In this document: one piece after another, positions 23,191-31,183 of the stretch
Position numbering within the stretch: position 1 is the first letter of the stretch
How the letters are laid out: each line of letters begins with the position of its first letter
Assembly: GCA_019456145.1 (NCBI GenBank)
Contig: VRUL01000042.1
Location: forward strand, 1 to 40,999
DNA: 40,999 nucleotides
Reading direction: 5' to 3'
From: Planctomycetota bacterium
GTDB lineage: Bacteria; Planctomycetota; Phycisphaerae; Sedimentisphaerales; Anaerobacaceae
The notes under the pieces: generated by a model
What the model was told of the DNA's origin: nothing
Database searches by the model: none
The model's input: the letters and a program-made list of their open reading frames with translations, nothing else
Program-made: the position numbers and the translations under genes

Positions 23191-24771
23191 TCATAAAGCA
23201 AATATCTGTGTTTTTGCAACGGGCAAAGTAAATCCAAAAGTGCTGCCACGATCAGAATTAGATTTTGCCCAGAATTCTCCATGATGGGCTTCAATGATTG
23301 AATAACTGATCGATAATCCAACACCAAGGCCATCCGGCTTGGTCGTAAAAAAGGGATTAAACAACTGCTTTTCAACCTCGGTGGTCATCCCATCTCCGCT
23401 ATCACGCATCAAAACTTTAACCACATTCTCTGAATCTCGTGTCGTCTGTATGATTAAACTTCGTTTTTCTATATCAGTATCGGCCATAGCTTCAATCGCA
23501 TTGCGGAGTAAATTCAACAAAACCTGTTCAATTTGAATTGGATCTGCAGTTACCTTTGGCATCTGCTCTGAAAGCTCCAGGCTTAACTTAATCTCATCAC
23601 GCCGGATATCAGTATCTATAAAGCACAGAGTCTTTCGAATAAGGTCATTAACATCAATGGCTGAGTATTGTGTATTTTTTTTCTTTACAAGAGCCCTGAT
23701 ATGTTGAATTATATTTCCCGCTCGCTCAGCCTGCGTTTCAATAGTTCGCAGATTTTCATTTAATCTGTCAATATTTTTTATTTCACCGGCAGTGGCACGT
23801 AAACAGAGGTCCGCACAACTGAGTATTGCACATAAAGGCTGGTTAAGTTCGTGTGCTAACCCGGAGGCCATTTCTCCAAGAATATTTAAACGCGAGATGT
23901 GAAAAAGCTCTGCTTGGTGTGCTTGTTCTTCGGCCAACTTACGTTCGGTGATATCGCGACAGGTATAAAGTATTGTACCCTCCTTGATGGAGACTTTCTT
24001 AATATTCACCAGCAAGCTGTGCAATCGTCCGGTTTTGTCGGTGATCTCCTGTTCAATATTCTTAATTTCCCCCAATCTTTCCAACTCATCGGCATCTAAA
24101 ATATCACTGCCCAGCAGTTTGGAAATGCAGCCGAAGGTCTGCACCTCCGCAAAAGAGTAACCAAAAATAACATGCACGTTGGAACAGATATAGGTAAATG
24201 TCCCCGTATCATCGGTCATAAAGACTGCGTCTGAAATGTTACTCAGGGTGATACGATGAAGATATTCGCTCTCGCGGAGCACATGCTCTGTCTGCTTCAT
24301 TTCGGTAATATCTTCGAGACACACCAGTACCATCTTTTCACCCGAAACCATCATAGGCGTGGTCGATATCAAAATGTACGATACTTGTTGTTTCTGCCCA
24401 CAAATAAATGGGAGTTGCGCTTCCACCCGATAATGGCCCTCTCCGGTTTCGAACGTATCCAGCATGGTACGCTGCACTAAACAAGTTTTACAAAAATCGC
24501 CGAACCCGCAATCCTTTAGGTTATCCAAAGAATGCATGCACCGAAGCGCTTCTCCACCCCGATCCCCGATTATCTCTTTGGCTTGCCGTTTAGCGAACTC
24601 GATTGTAGCCTGATTGGCCCTTCGCATTCGCCTTTTCGAGTCCACAAGAAACATCACCACGGGAGCGTTATCGAAAATAGTGGAAAATTCCACTTGGCTG
24701 CCCTGCAAAGCCTTTTCTCTCTGTTCGATCCCTGTAACCATTGCACCACATATTCTTTCGACTGTTTGCAA
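23191..24771 (-). CDS. PAS-PAS sensor histidine kinase
   Basis: A 526-residue soluble kinase. Residues 25-155 are a PAS domain with a Cys-rich insertion (CMHSLDNLKDCGFGDFCKTC), possibly metal- or redox-binding; 165-280 is a second PAS with PAC end (YTCRDITERK). The phospho-His is His307 in ASGLAHELNQPL (FixL/DctB type), the N box is LLNLLRNAIEA (about 418-428), and G boxes are RDSGDGM and GLGVGLSI. There are no membrane helices. The only usable start is a TTG at 24771 without a ribosome site; an in-frame TAA lies 24 bases upstream, and the protein begins in a coiled segment leading into PAS1. This could be a 5'-truncated gene whose input domain was lost. It pairs with the response regulator downstream. 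Confidence 0.9.
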   Translation of the reverse strand: MQTVERICGAMVTGIEQREKALQGSQVEFSTIFDNAPVVMFLVDSKRRMRRANQATIEFAKRQAKEIIGDRGGEALRCMHSLDNLKDCGFGDFCKTCLVQRTMLDTFETGEGHYRVEAQLPFICGQKQQVSYILISTTPMMVSGEKMVLVCLEDITEMKQTEHVLRESEYLHRITLSNISDAVFMTDDTGTFTYICSNVHVIFGYSFAEVQTFGCISKLLGSDILDADELERLGEIKNIEQEITDKTGRLHSLLVNIKKVSIKEGTILYTCRDITERKLAEEQAHQAELFHISRLNILGEMASGLAHELNQPLCAILSCADLCLRATAGEIKNIDRLNENLRTIETQAERAGNIIQHIRALVKKKNTQYSAIDVNDLIRKTLCFIDTDIRRDEIKLSLELSEQMPKVTADPIQIEQVLLNLLRNAIEAMADTDIEKRSLIIQTTRDSENVVKVLMRDSGDGMTTEVEKQLFNPFFTTKPDGLGVGLSISYSIIEAHHGEFWAKSNSDRGSTFGFTLPVAKTQIFAL

Positions 24772-25038
24772 TAAAAACAGCGCGCACTGCCGTTACACAT
24801 AAACTCAGAACTTATTATCGATGCTTTTCAAGGAAGCTTAATCAAAAAGCTCGACAACTTGTAAAAATACCTGGCAATTGCAAAAGCATATTTCAACAAT
24901 AGAATTGTAATAAAAATAGTATGAAAGCGGTGAGGGAACTGGAGGGCTTGATGGGGGGCAGTATAAAACAAACTACTATCCCTATCTTCATTTGAATCCA
25001 AATCCCTCGTCCTGTGCCACTTCTGAAGACGGGAAACA

Positions 25039-25219
25039 CACGTAGCAAAGGGAGGTCCTGTCAGGTTTTTTTGTAAAATCCCTTTGCTACGCATAAAAGG
25101 AGACCAACCATCTCTGGCTGATACAGCAAACGATTATTCGTGTTAGAAAGAGCATCAATTAAGCAAGCTAATAGTTTCATTTATTATCTTCGCTATATCA
25201 CATCTATTCAGTCCAATAT
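25039..25219. repeat. shared upstream repeat, copy B (before the histidine kinase)
   Basis: Near-identical to 22032-22233 and in the same orientation. It carries a perfect 13-bp hairpin CGTAGCAAAGGGA/TCCCTTTGCTACG (25041-25091) and the conserved ACGATTATTCGT (25130-25141); the second hairpin of copy A is deleted. On the minus strand it ends about 270 bases before the kinase start. Confidence 0.9.
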
Positions 25220-25446
25220 AAGCGTATTATTACTCTCGATAATTTTTATATGCAGCTTGATTTCGGAAAGTACCTGATTTTTACTTGATCATCAGCATCT
25301 TCAACTTGTATTTTATGGTATAGCTTAAGTTATAAAACAAATGTTTTTTGACACGAAGCAGTTTCTTCGTCTGGTATTGTCTGAAAAAGACGAGAAGAAA
25401 TGAGATTCATAGCTCGCATTCTGCAAAAGTTTAAAAAACTTTTGAT

Positions 25447-25475
25447 TTGACAAAGCGGTCGAACAGGACTATATA
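25447..25475 (+). promoter_or_regulatory. sigma-70-type promoter of the rrf2 gene
   Basis: A perfect TTGACA (25447-25452) and TATATA (25470-25475) with the optimal 17-bp spacing lie 45 bases before the Rrf2 ATG. Rrf2 regulators often repress themselves, so an operator may overlap it. Confidence 0.6.
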
Positions 25476-25520
25476 TGCCTTATATTGAAAGATGACTAAG
25501 ATTTAATGGTTTGATTTGAA

Positions 25521-25949
25521 ATGGATATTCTGAGACGAAATACTGATTATGCGTTGCGTGTGATGTTGAATCTGGCGTTACATAGGAGACAAGCGCCGGT
25601 ATCGACCAGAACAATGTCGAACGATATGGAAATTCCGTATCAGCTTGCGTGTAAGCTGACACAAAAGCTTCAGAAAGCTAAACTCGTTAAAAGTTATATG
25701 GGCCCTAAAGGTGGGTTTATACTAAGTAAAGCCCCTTCGAAGATAAATCTACTGGAGATAATTGAGGTTGTTCAAGGTCCGATGAGCCTTAACAGATGTT
25801 TGGTGGATGTGACCTCATGTATTAGACAGCCCAACTGTCCTGTTACCAAAAAGTTGTCTGGATTGCAGGAATATATTACAGCTTTTCTAAGTGATATTAC
25901 GCTGGATCAACTGTTAGGGAGCAATGGTAAGATAACAAAATCTCAGTAG
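25521..25949 (+). CDS. Rrf2-family transcriptional regulator
   Basis: A 142-residue winged-helix regulator. The N-terminus MDILRRNTDYALRVMLNLAL and the GPKGGFILSKAP wing are typical of Rrf2/IscR/NsrR. Three Cys in CLVDVTSCIRQPNC (residues 92-105) match the CX5-7CX5C arrangement that holds an Fe-S cluster, so it may sense nitric oxide, oxygen or iron-sulfur status. It has its own strong promoter; the ribosome site is weak. The HPP-family remnant lies 95 bp downstream on the same strand, and might once have been its target. Divergent from the histidine kinase. Confidence 0.92.
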   Translation: MDILRRNTDYALRVMLNLALHRRQAPVSTRTMSNDMEIPYQLACKLTQKLQKAKLVKSYMGPKGGFILSKAPSKINLLEIIEVVQGPMSLNRCLVDVTSCIRQPNCPVTKKLSGLQEYITAFLSDITLDQLLGSNGKITKSQ

Positions 25950-26518
25950 GATTATCAAAACAGCCCATCACGCACTGTTTACATTAAGACTCAGAGCAAA
26001 GCCTGAATACAGTTCATGATCCATTTTCTTTTAAAAGCAAAACATGAGTAATAAACATAAAATAGAGGCAAAGGTTAATATTTTAGAAATTTTTTAGTCA
26101 TACATTGGATCGTTCGTTGGCATAGCCGTAATAGCATTTATTAATCAAAAGCTCATAGATCAAGTAATGCTCATAGACAGCTTTGGAGCCTCGGCAGTGC
26201 TTATTTATGGTGCTATTCTGGCGGGCATCCCAATCACCCCGGGCTGCCTTATCGGCTGGATGAAGTGGCAGGAACGACCAAGGCGCAACAGAGCACAGGA
26301 CATTGAAAATGTTAACCATTTTTTCTGTTTTTAATAAGTTGCTTATATACATACAAGCACTTACAAAGTCAACATTTTTTCAAGATTGGCAGATAACGGC
26401 CTCCTTGGTTGTAGGGTAGTTGTAGGCCGCGATTGGTTGTAATAATGATAAAACAATCAAAATTTTCTAAGTGGAATCTGAAATATCGGAGCAGGTGAAC
26501 AAAGATGCATCTAAGTTT
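25950..26518. other. intergenic stretch holding the HPP remnant
   Basis: Apart from the HPP-type pseudogene (26044-26334) nothing is recognised. An inverted repeat CGGCCT/AGGCCG spans roughly 26398-26431, with the repeated word TTGGTTGTA inside and just after it. Confidence 0.5.
26044..26334 (+). pseudogene. remnant of an HPP-family membrane protein
   Basis: An ATG at 26044 opens MSNKHKIEAKVNILEIF, then an in-frame TAG (26095-26097), then without frame change SYIGSFVGIAVIAF and later SFGASAVLIYGA. The SFGASAVL(I/L) motif and the preceding membrane helix are hallmarks of the HPP integral membrane family. After GA the expected SPLAQPRN region is missing and the frame runs on without similarity to a TAA at 26334. 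The gene is therefore broken twice: a nonsense codon (probably from TGG, as aromatic residues are usual there) and a 3' truncation. The family is about 160-200 aa in four membrane helices; under half remains. It follows the Rrf2 gene. Confidence 0.65.
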
Positions 26519-28036
26519 TTATCGTTTTACGGCAATGGCCCAGTCGGATTTGTAAGGTGCTATAAAGACCTGGTTTGGTTTAGCTGAAAAGTTCGATAGT
26601 CTGAGTTCTTTGTATTTTTTGCAGGTGTCGACGGCGACTGCATCGAATATGTCTTTTAGCTCGCTCAAGTTCATTTTGATTGAATCTGCATTCTCTTTAT
26701 AGAAGACAAGCAGCTTGCTTTGGACTTTCATACACACACCGTCGGTTATGCTGTTATCGCGGATCATCTCTTTCTTGAAGCGGTTCTGCCAGAACAGCGT
26801 CCAGGTCTTGATTTGCTTTTTGTTCGGGTAAGGGTGTGATACACCATCAGGGCGGGGATTGAGCAGGTTGCCCCAGATATTTGCCGCTCCGCCAGCCATT
26901 GTCGAGTGCCACAGACCTCTACGGGTCATGTCGAAATCATAATCCTTTTTGGGATAGACGTTCTTGCGAACGCGGAACCGATCCTCCATAAAAGTGGGTT
27001 TATCGGGGTATTGCTCGATAGCTTTGACGTAGATATCGTAATTGGGCCGATGCTGTTGATAAGAAGAATAATCCAGACCATCACATATCTGAGCCAGGTC
27101 AGGTGCCCGTCCACCGAGGAAATGGGACCAGCCAAGGTGGCTGTGCATATATTCGTGCCAGGCGCGCAGTTCCTTTCCCTTCACCCATTCCTGCAGGTCA
27201 AAGCCATAGCCCATCGACCAGCCGGGCAGCGGACCAAGTCGAGCACAGATGTAGCGCTGCAGCCGTTTGTCGACTTTGCCGTTGAGGCCCCATTTCTTCG
27301 GTGTCATTCTCCGTTGCTCATCTCCCCAGGCCCAGATGAACACTACACCGTTGGCCGCGTGTACCTTCTGAATAATTAGTTAAAGTGCCTCGAAGGTGCG
27401 TGGGTCGGGATTTGGGTCGGATGACGCGATTTCATTGTAGCGAGTCTTGTTGAGGTCGAACCAACGGCAAAGAACAGCAGTGTGAAAGCCATTGAATCCG
27501 TGTTCGACAAAGAATTTGCGGATATCAGTGTCTATGCGATCAGGATTCCGGTAAAACACGGGCGGATCACAGTACATCACATACTGTGGCACAAAGGCCT
27601 TGTCGATTCCCAGTCGTCCCCATTTGCTGCCGTAGTTTGTCATAAAACCCGGTACACCGGGATTTGGGTGAACTTCTATATCACCTTTCAAGCCATTCAG
27701 CTCAGGGTCAGAGCTTTTGGATACAAAGCGCCACCGACCTGTATGTGTTCCCGTGAAGCGCAATTTCCAGGTGTCACCGCTGTCGTAGAAAAACTCTGTC
27801 TGGATCTTCCGGCCGCTGGACGTGTGGGTGAAGGACGCCTTGACTACAAGGTCAAACGGATTGCCGGAATAGCTCGAATTTCGAAAGTTCCACGTAACCG
27901 GCTCCCAGAGCTTTGCCTGTTTTACCGGTGAAGCCGAGACACGGCTGAATCCTATTAATAGGATAAGAAGCCAGAAAATCTGTGATTTGGGGCTACGATA
28001 GAAAGCTGGTTGATAAGTACTAACTGCTGTTTGCAT
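26519..28036 (-). pseudogene. DUF5060/DUF4038-type glycoside hydrolase split by one in-frame TAA
   Basis: AAAGGA at 28048-28043 sets the start at ATG 28036. Residues 1-35 are a signal peptide; the next 100 are a DUF5060 beta-sandwich (WEPVTWNF, SGDTWKLRFTGTHTGRWRF). The DUF4038-type (beta/alpha)8 barrel begins with YVMYCDPPVFYRNPDRIDTDIRKFF but stops at TFEAL-TAA (27382-27380). Reading straight through in the same frame gives LIIQKVHAANGVVFIWAWGDE and then the rest of the barrel (KPTFMEDRFRVR, GAANIWGNLLNP) and a C-terminal beta domain ending APYKSDWAIAVKR. The two halves are thus one gene of about 505 codons with a single nonsense codon. The family is annotated as putative glycosidases or apiosidase-like enzymes; substrate unknown. 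Confidence 0.88.
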
Positions 28037-28119
28037 AAGCGTTCCTTTCTTTAGCCTATCCTGTAACATTGGTTCAATACTCGAAGTCTTATTATACACC
28101 ATTTCTACTGGTTATTCAT

Positions 28120-29703
28120 TTACCAGAAGACTATATACAGACCGACATACACGATAAGCAGAACCAGCCACCAATAGAAAAGTCTTTTATACCAGGGATA
28201 GTGCCCGGCCGTTATCGCCTCGGGCAGGCGTAACATTGATCGCTTCCATATCCACTTGTCAACTATTTGGCGGCTGGGAGCGGGTCTAAGATAAGCCATG
28301 GCGATATGAAAAACAATCACCGGAACTATCAGCAATCCTGCTATGTTGAAGGCGTTCATCTGTACGTTGAAACGATGTAAAAAGTAAGGCAGCAAGGTCG
28401 AAGGCAAACACAGCAGCAATGTCGCCGTGGCGGTGAAGTTGTTCGCTCTTTTCCACAGTACGGCTGATAGAAAGACAATTACGACAGGCACAGCCATAAA
28501 GAACCAGCATTCCTGGAAGTAGCCAAAAATCGATTCCCATCGGCCCACCATCGGTGCCCACAACACTCCGACGAGCAATATCAAGGTTGACGATATTCTT
28601 CCGAATCGGATCATTGACCTGTCGTTTGCGGATTTGTTCCAGAACCTTTTGTAGAAATCTATCGTCAGCACAGTGGAACAGGAATTCACCAGTGAATCGA
28701 CCGTTGACATTATGATTCCTATCAAAGCGGCGAAAACCAGGCCTCGGAGTCCGTAGCCGAGCGGGCCAACCAGCTCGGTGACCACCCGCGGATATGCTTC
28801 GTCCGGGTTGGCAAGATTTGGAAAGAGTCTGTAAGCGATCAGGCCGGGAAAACAACCGGAAAATGTAAGAAACACTCCGAGTAAGGTCGCGAACAACATA
28901 CCGGCATGGGCATGCCATTCGTCCTTTGCTCCCAATATACGCTGGTTGATATATTGATTGGTCGCGTAGTACCAGGTATTGGTGGACAAAAAGAGCACCG
29001 CCATGCCCGTCCAGGGCAGTGCCGGATGATCTGCCGGCAGGATCAGGTGTGCACGCGCACTCTCCAACGGACCGCGAATAGCGTCCCAGCCGCCAAGTCT
29101 GTGGAGACCCAGAAAGAACACAAGCATACCGCTGGCCAAAAGCAGAATGGATTGCAATACGTCGGTCCAGGCAACCGAGGCCAATCCGCCTGCAATTGTA
29201 TACGCCCCTGCGAAAACCGCCAGGAGCAATACCGCCAGCCAGAGATTGATTCCGAAAATTACATGAAGTGCCAAGCCGCCGGAGTATAAAACACCTGCAA
29301 GATTGATGAAGGCATAAGAGAGCACCGTGATGACTGCAAAGACCACACGCGTTGAGGCCCCAAAGCGGTACTCCAGGTATTCCGGCATGGTGCTGATTCT
29401 GCGCCGCAGATAAAACGGGATGAAAAACACCAGCATAATAGTCACGGAAGGAAGCACACCCCAGTCCCAATTGGACACCGCCAAACCGTAACGATAAGCA
29501 AAACCCACCTGACCGACAAACTGCTCGGTCGAGATACTGGATGCGATCAGAGAAAAACCTACGGCAAACCATGGCAGGCTATTTTCCGCCAGAAAATAGG
29601 CCCGGGCCGTAGCCTTTTCCCGCCTGGCGACCCAGAAACCGATGCCAATAACAGCAGCCATATAACCAAAAAATACCAGGTAGTCTGCAAAATCAAGGTT
29701 CAT
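28120..29703 (-). CDS. sodium:solute symporter (SSS/SLC5 family)
   Basis: A 527-residue inner-membrane transporter with about 13-14 hydrophobic helices. The family core is clear: YFLAENSLPWFAVGFSLIASSISTEQFVGQVGFAYRYGL near residues 36-74, STMPEYLEYRFG near 103-114, GGLASVAWTDVLQ near 172-184, and IGIIMSTVDSLVNSCSTVLTIDFYKRF near 327-353. It resembles the sugar-transporting (SGLT-like) branch, which takes up sugars, inositol or small acids with Na+. It lies 33 bp after the MttB gene and 83 bp before the glycosidase, so it probably imports the compound handled by this cluster. Confidence 0.93.
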   Translation of the reverse strand: MNLDFADYLVFFGYMAAVIGIGFWVARREKATARAYFLAENSLPWFAVGFSLIASSISTEQFVGQVGFAYRYGLAVSNWDWGVLPSVTIMLVFFIPFYLRRRISTMPEYLEYRFGASTRVVFAVITVLSYAFINLAGVLYSGGLALHVIFGINLWLAVLLLAVFAGAYTIAGGLASVAWTDVLQSILLLASGMLVFFLGLHRLGGWDAIRGPLESARAHLILPADHPALPWTGMAVLFLSTNTWYYATNQYINQRILGAKDEWHAHAGMLFATLLGVFLTFSGCFPGLIAYRLFPNLANPDEAYPRVVTELVGPLGYGLRGLVFAALIGIIMSTVDSLVNSCSTVLTIDFYKRFWNKSANDRSMIRFGRISSTLILLVGVLWAPMVGRWESIFGYFQECWFFMAVPVVIVFLSAVLWKRANNFTATATLLLCLPSTLLPYFLHRFNVQMNAFNIAGLLIVPVIVFHIAMAYLRPAPSRQIVDKWIWKRSMLRLPEAITAGHYPWYKRLFYWWLVLLIVYVGLYIVFW

Positions 29704-29736
29704 AGGCTTCTTTGTTCCCCGTACCTAAAAACATTT

Positions 29737-31155
29737 TCAAAAAGAAGATATAATTTCGTTAAGTTTCGCTGCCATATCAGGAGGCAGTTGGGGCGGCGAA
29801 AATTCAGCATACTTACCTATTTTTTCACGGGCCAACTGATATGTGTCTTTGGCTCCGTCCTGTTCCCACAAGGCGCATGCACCACGGATCGAAAGACGAG
29901 GCTTAATATACTCGTCGGAGTAAAGCCATTTCATCGTATGATCCGTGATAAGATATGTCCCGCCCTGCGGGCCGATCTGTTTTATCAGGTCGGCGGCAAT
30001 CGTATCTTTGTTGACCGACACCCCAGCCGCGATTCGCCTGCACATCGCAGATATCTCCTCGTCCATAAGCAACTGTTCGTTGCTGCATGTCATTCCCGTC
30101 GCGAACATTCCGCAATTGACGATCAGGTCGTGGCCGGCACCGACCGCCGAGAACATGCTAAACGTCTTTTCCCATGCGTTCTGTTCGTCGTGGGCGTGGT
30201 TATCCGAATTCGGCGCGGTGGTATGGGAGGGGACATTATAAAAATGGGCCAATTGCGCCGCAGCGATGCGACAAATAGTAGTTTCCGTTGAGCCGACCAA
30301 TGCCGCTCCGCTGGTCATATCGGTAGTCGTCCAGGAATTGGCGTATAAGACCTTATGCCCCGGATTGAGAAGCTGGGTTATCGCCAGACCGGAAAGACAC
30401 TCTGCGTTGTTCATCGTCAGCAAGCCGGCAAGTGTATATGGTGCAGACATTCCAGCGTTTGGTTCAGGTAATACAGCCATCGGAACACCCGCGTCCACGG
30501 TATCCATTAAAGCGTCAAGGGCGCCTTCTTCCCAGAAAAGCGGACTTGTGGGAGATAGCTGATTAATACCATAAATTTGTTCCCGGAAGTTTCCCTCAAA
30601 GGCCGCCCGAAGCATTTCGATGCACGCTCTATTAACTTTCAGGTTGTCTGTAGAAAAGTAAATCGGTTTTGTGCTGTTTTCGATACAGGCCCTCACACCA
30701 TACAATAAAGTTGCCTTCGGGTCAGGAACATCCTGCGGCATGACCGGGATGCCGATCATATCGATACATTCGAGCTGTTGGCAGATACGGGCAAAAAGCT
30801 CTACGTCGGCAACAGTGGAATTTCGCCTTTCGCCTGTTTCAGAATCAACCCAGAAAACCGCATTGTGGCCGGCGGCTACTTTCGGCACTCGATCTCCGAG
30901 CACAAAAGCAAATTTACCCTCACGGTCGAAGACCTCAAACTGTGACGGAATTGTGCTCAAAGCATCCTCGATGCAGCGACGCGAAAAACGGACGATTTGG
31001 TTTTGCTCATCGACTTCAAGACCCTTTTCTTTCAAAAAGTCAAACATACGCCGACTCAGGATTTTCATACCGCAATTGGTGAGTATGTCAAGGCTCGCTT
31101 CGTGAATGTCCTTGATCTCCTGCTCGGAAAGCACCTTTAACATTGCCAGTTTCAT
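29737..31155 (-). CDS. MttB-family (trimethylamine methyltransferase-like) protein, non-pyrrolysine
   Basis: A 472-residue TIM-barrel protein of the MttB superfamily. Characteristic stretches are LSEQEIKDIHEASLDILTNCGMKI at the N-terminus, YSTDNLK-type region, NAECLSGLAITQLLNPGHKVLYAN near 268-290, and AAQLAHFYNVPSHTT near 312. There is no internal TAG, so it is a non-Pyl member like MtgB, which moves a methyl group from a quaternary amine such as glycine betaine to a corrinoid protein. No corrinoid protein or RamA activase is in the window. GAGGT precedes the ATG. It sits between the URO-D-type methyltransferase (28 bp) and the symporter, suggesting joint action. The substrate is not known. 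Confidence 0.88.
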   Translation of the reverse strand: MKLAMLKVLSEQEIKDIHEASLDILTNCGMKILSRRMFDFLKEKGLEVDEQNQIVRFSRRCIEDALSTIPSQFEVFDREGKFAFVLGDRVPKVAAGHNAVFWVDSETGERRNSTVADVELFARICQQLECIDMIGIPVMPQDVPDPKATLLYGVRACIENSTKPIYFSTDNLKVNRACIEMLRAAFEGNFREQIYGINQLSPTSPLFWEEGALDALMDTVDAGVPMAVLPEPNAGMSAPYTLAGLLTMNNAECLSGLAITQLLNPGHKVLYANSWTTTDMTSGAALVGSTETTICRIAAAQLAHFYNVPSHTTAPNSDNHAHDEQNAWEKTFSMFSAVGAGHDLIVNCGMFATGMTCSNEQLLMDEEISAMCRRIAAGVSVNKDTIAADLIKQIGPQGGTYLITDHTMKWLYSDEYIKPRLSIRGACALWEQDGAKDTYQLAREKIGKYAEFSPPQLPPDMAAKLNEIISSF

Positions 31156-31183
31156 GACAGACCTCTATTATTTTCTTTCATTT

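Larger units (their letters stand above)
24772..25520. other. intergenic region between divergent kinase and Rrf2 genes
   Basis: About 750 bp without a supported gene. It holds copy B of the shared repeat (25039-25219), a word ATTTCGGAAAGTAC near 25259 that also occurs near 17216, a near-palindrome TATAGCTTAAGTTATA at 25319-25334, and the rrf2 promoter. A short minus-strand frame (24828-25094) overlaps the repeat and looks spurious. Confidence 0.6.

Noticed and set aside
25000..25030. possible sigma-54 promoter (TGGCAC on minus strand) upstream of the kinase
   Set aside because: The -12 element TTGCA/T is absent at the required spacing (GAGGG instead).
22032..25219. composite transposon bounded by the two repeats
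   Set aside because: No transposase lies between them, and each repeat lacks terminal inverted repeats at its outer ends. Kept as a shared upstream element or a dispersed repeat instead.
26044..27382. stop-codon reassignment suggested by in-frame TAG and TAA in two genes
   Set aside because: The two cases use different codons, and both TAA and TAG end intact genes in this window (for example TAG ends cheW). Mutation is simpler.
28286..29572. 428-codon frame on the same strand as the symporter, shifted
   Set aside because: Cys/Arg-rich translation without domains; the overlapping frame is a clear SSS transporter.
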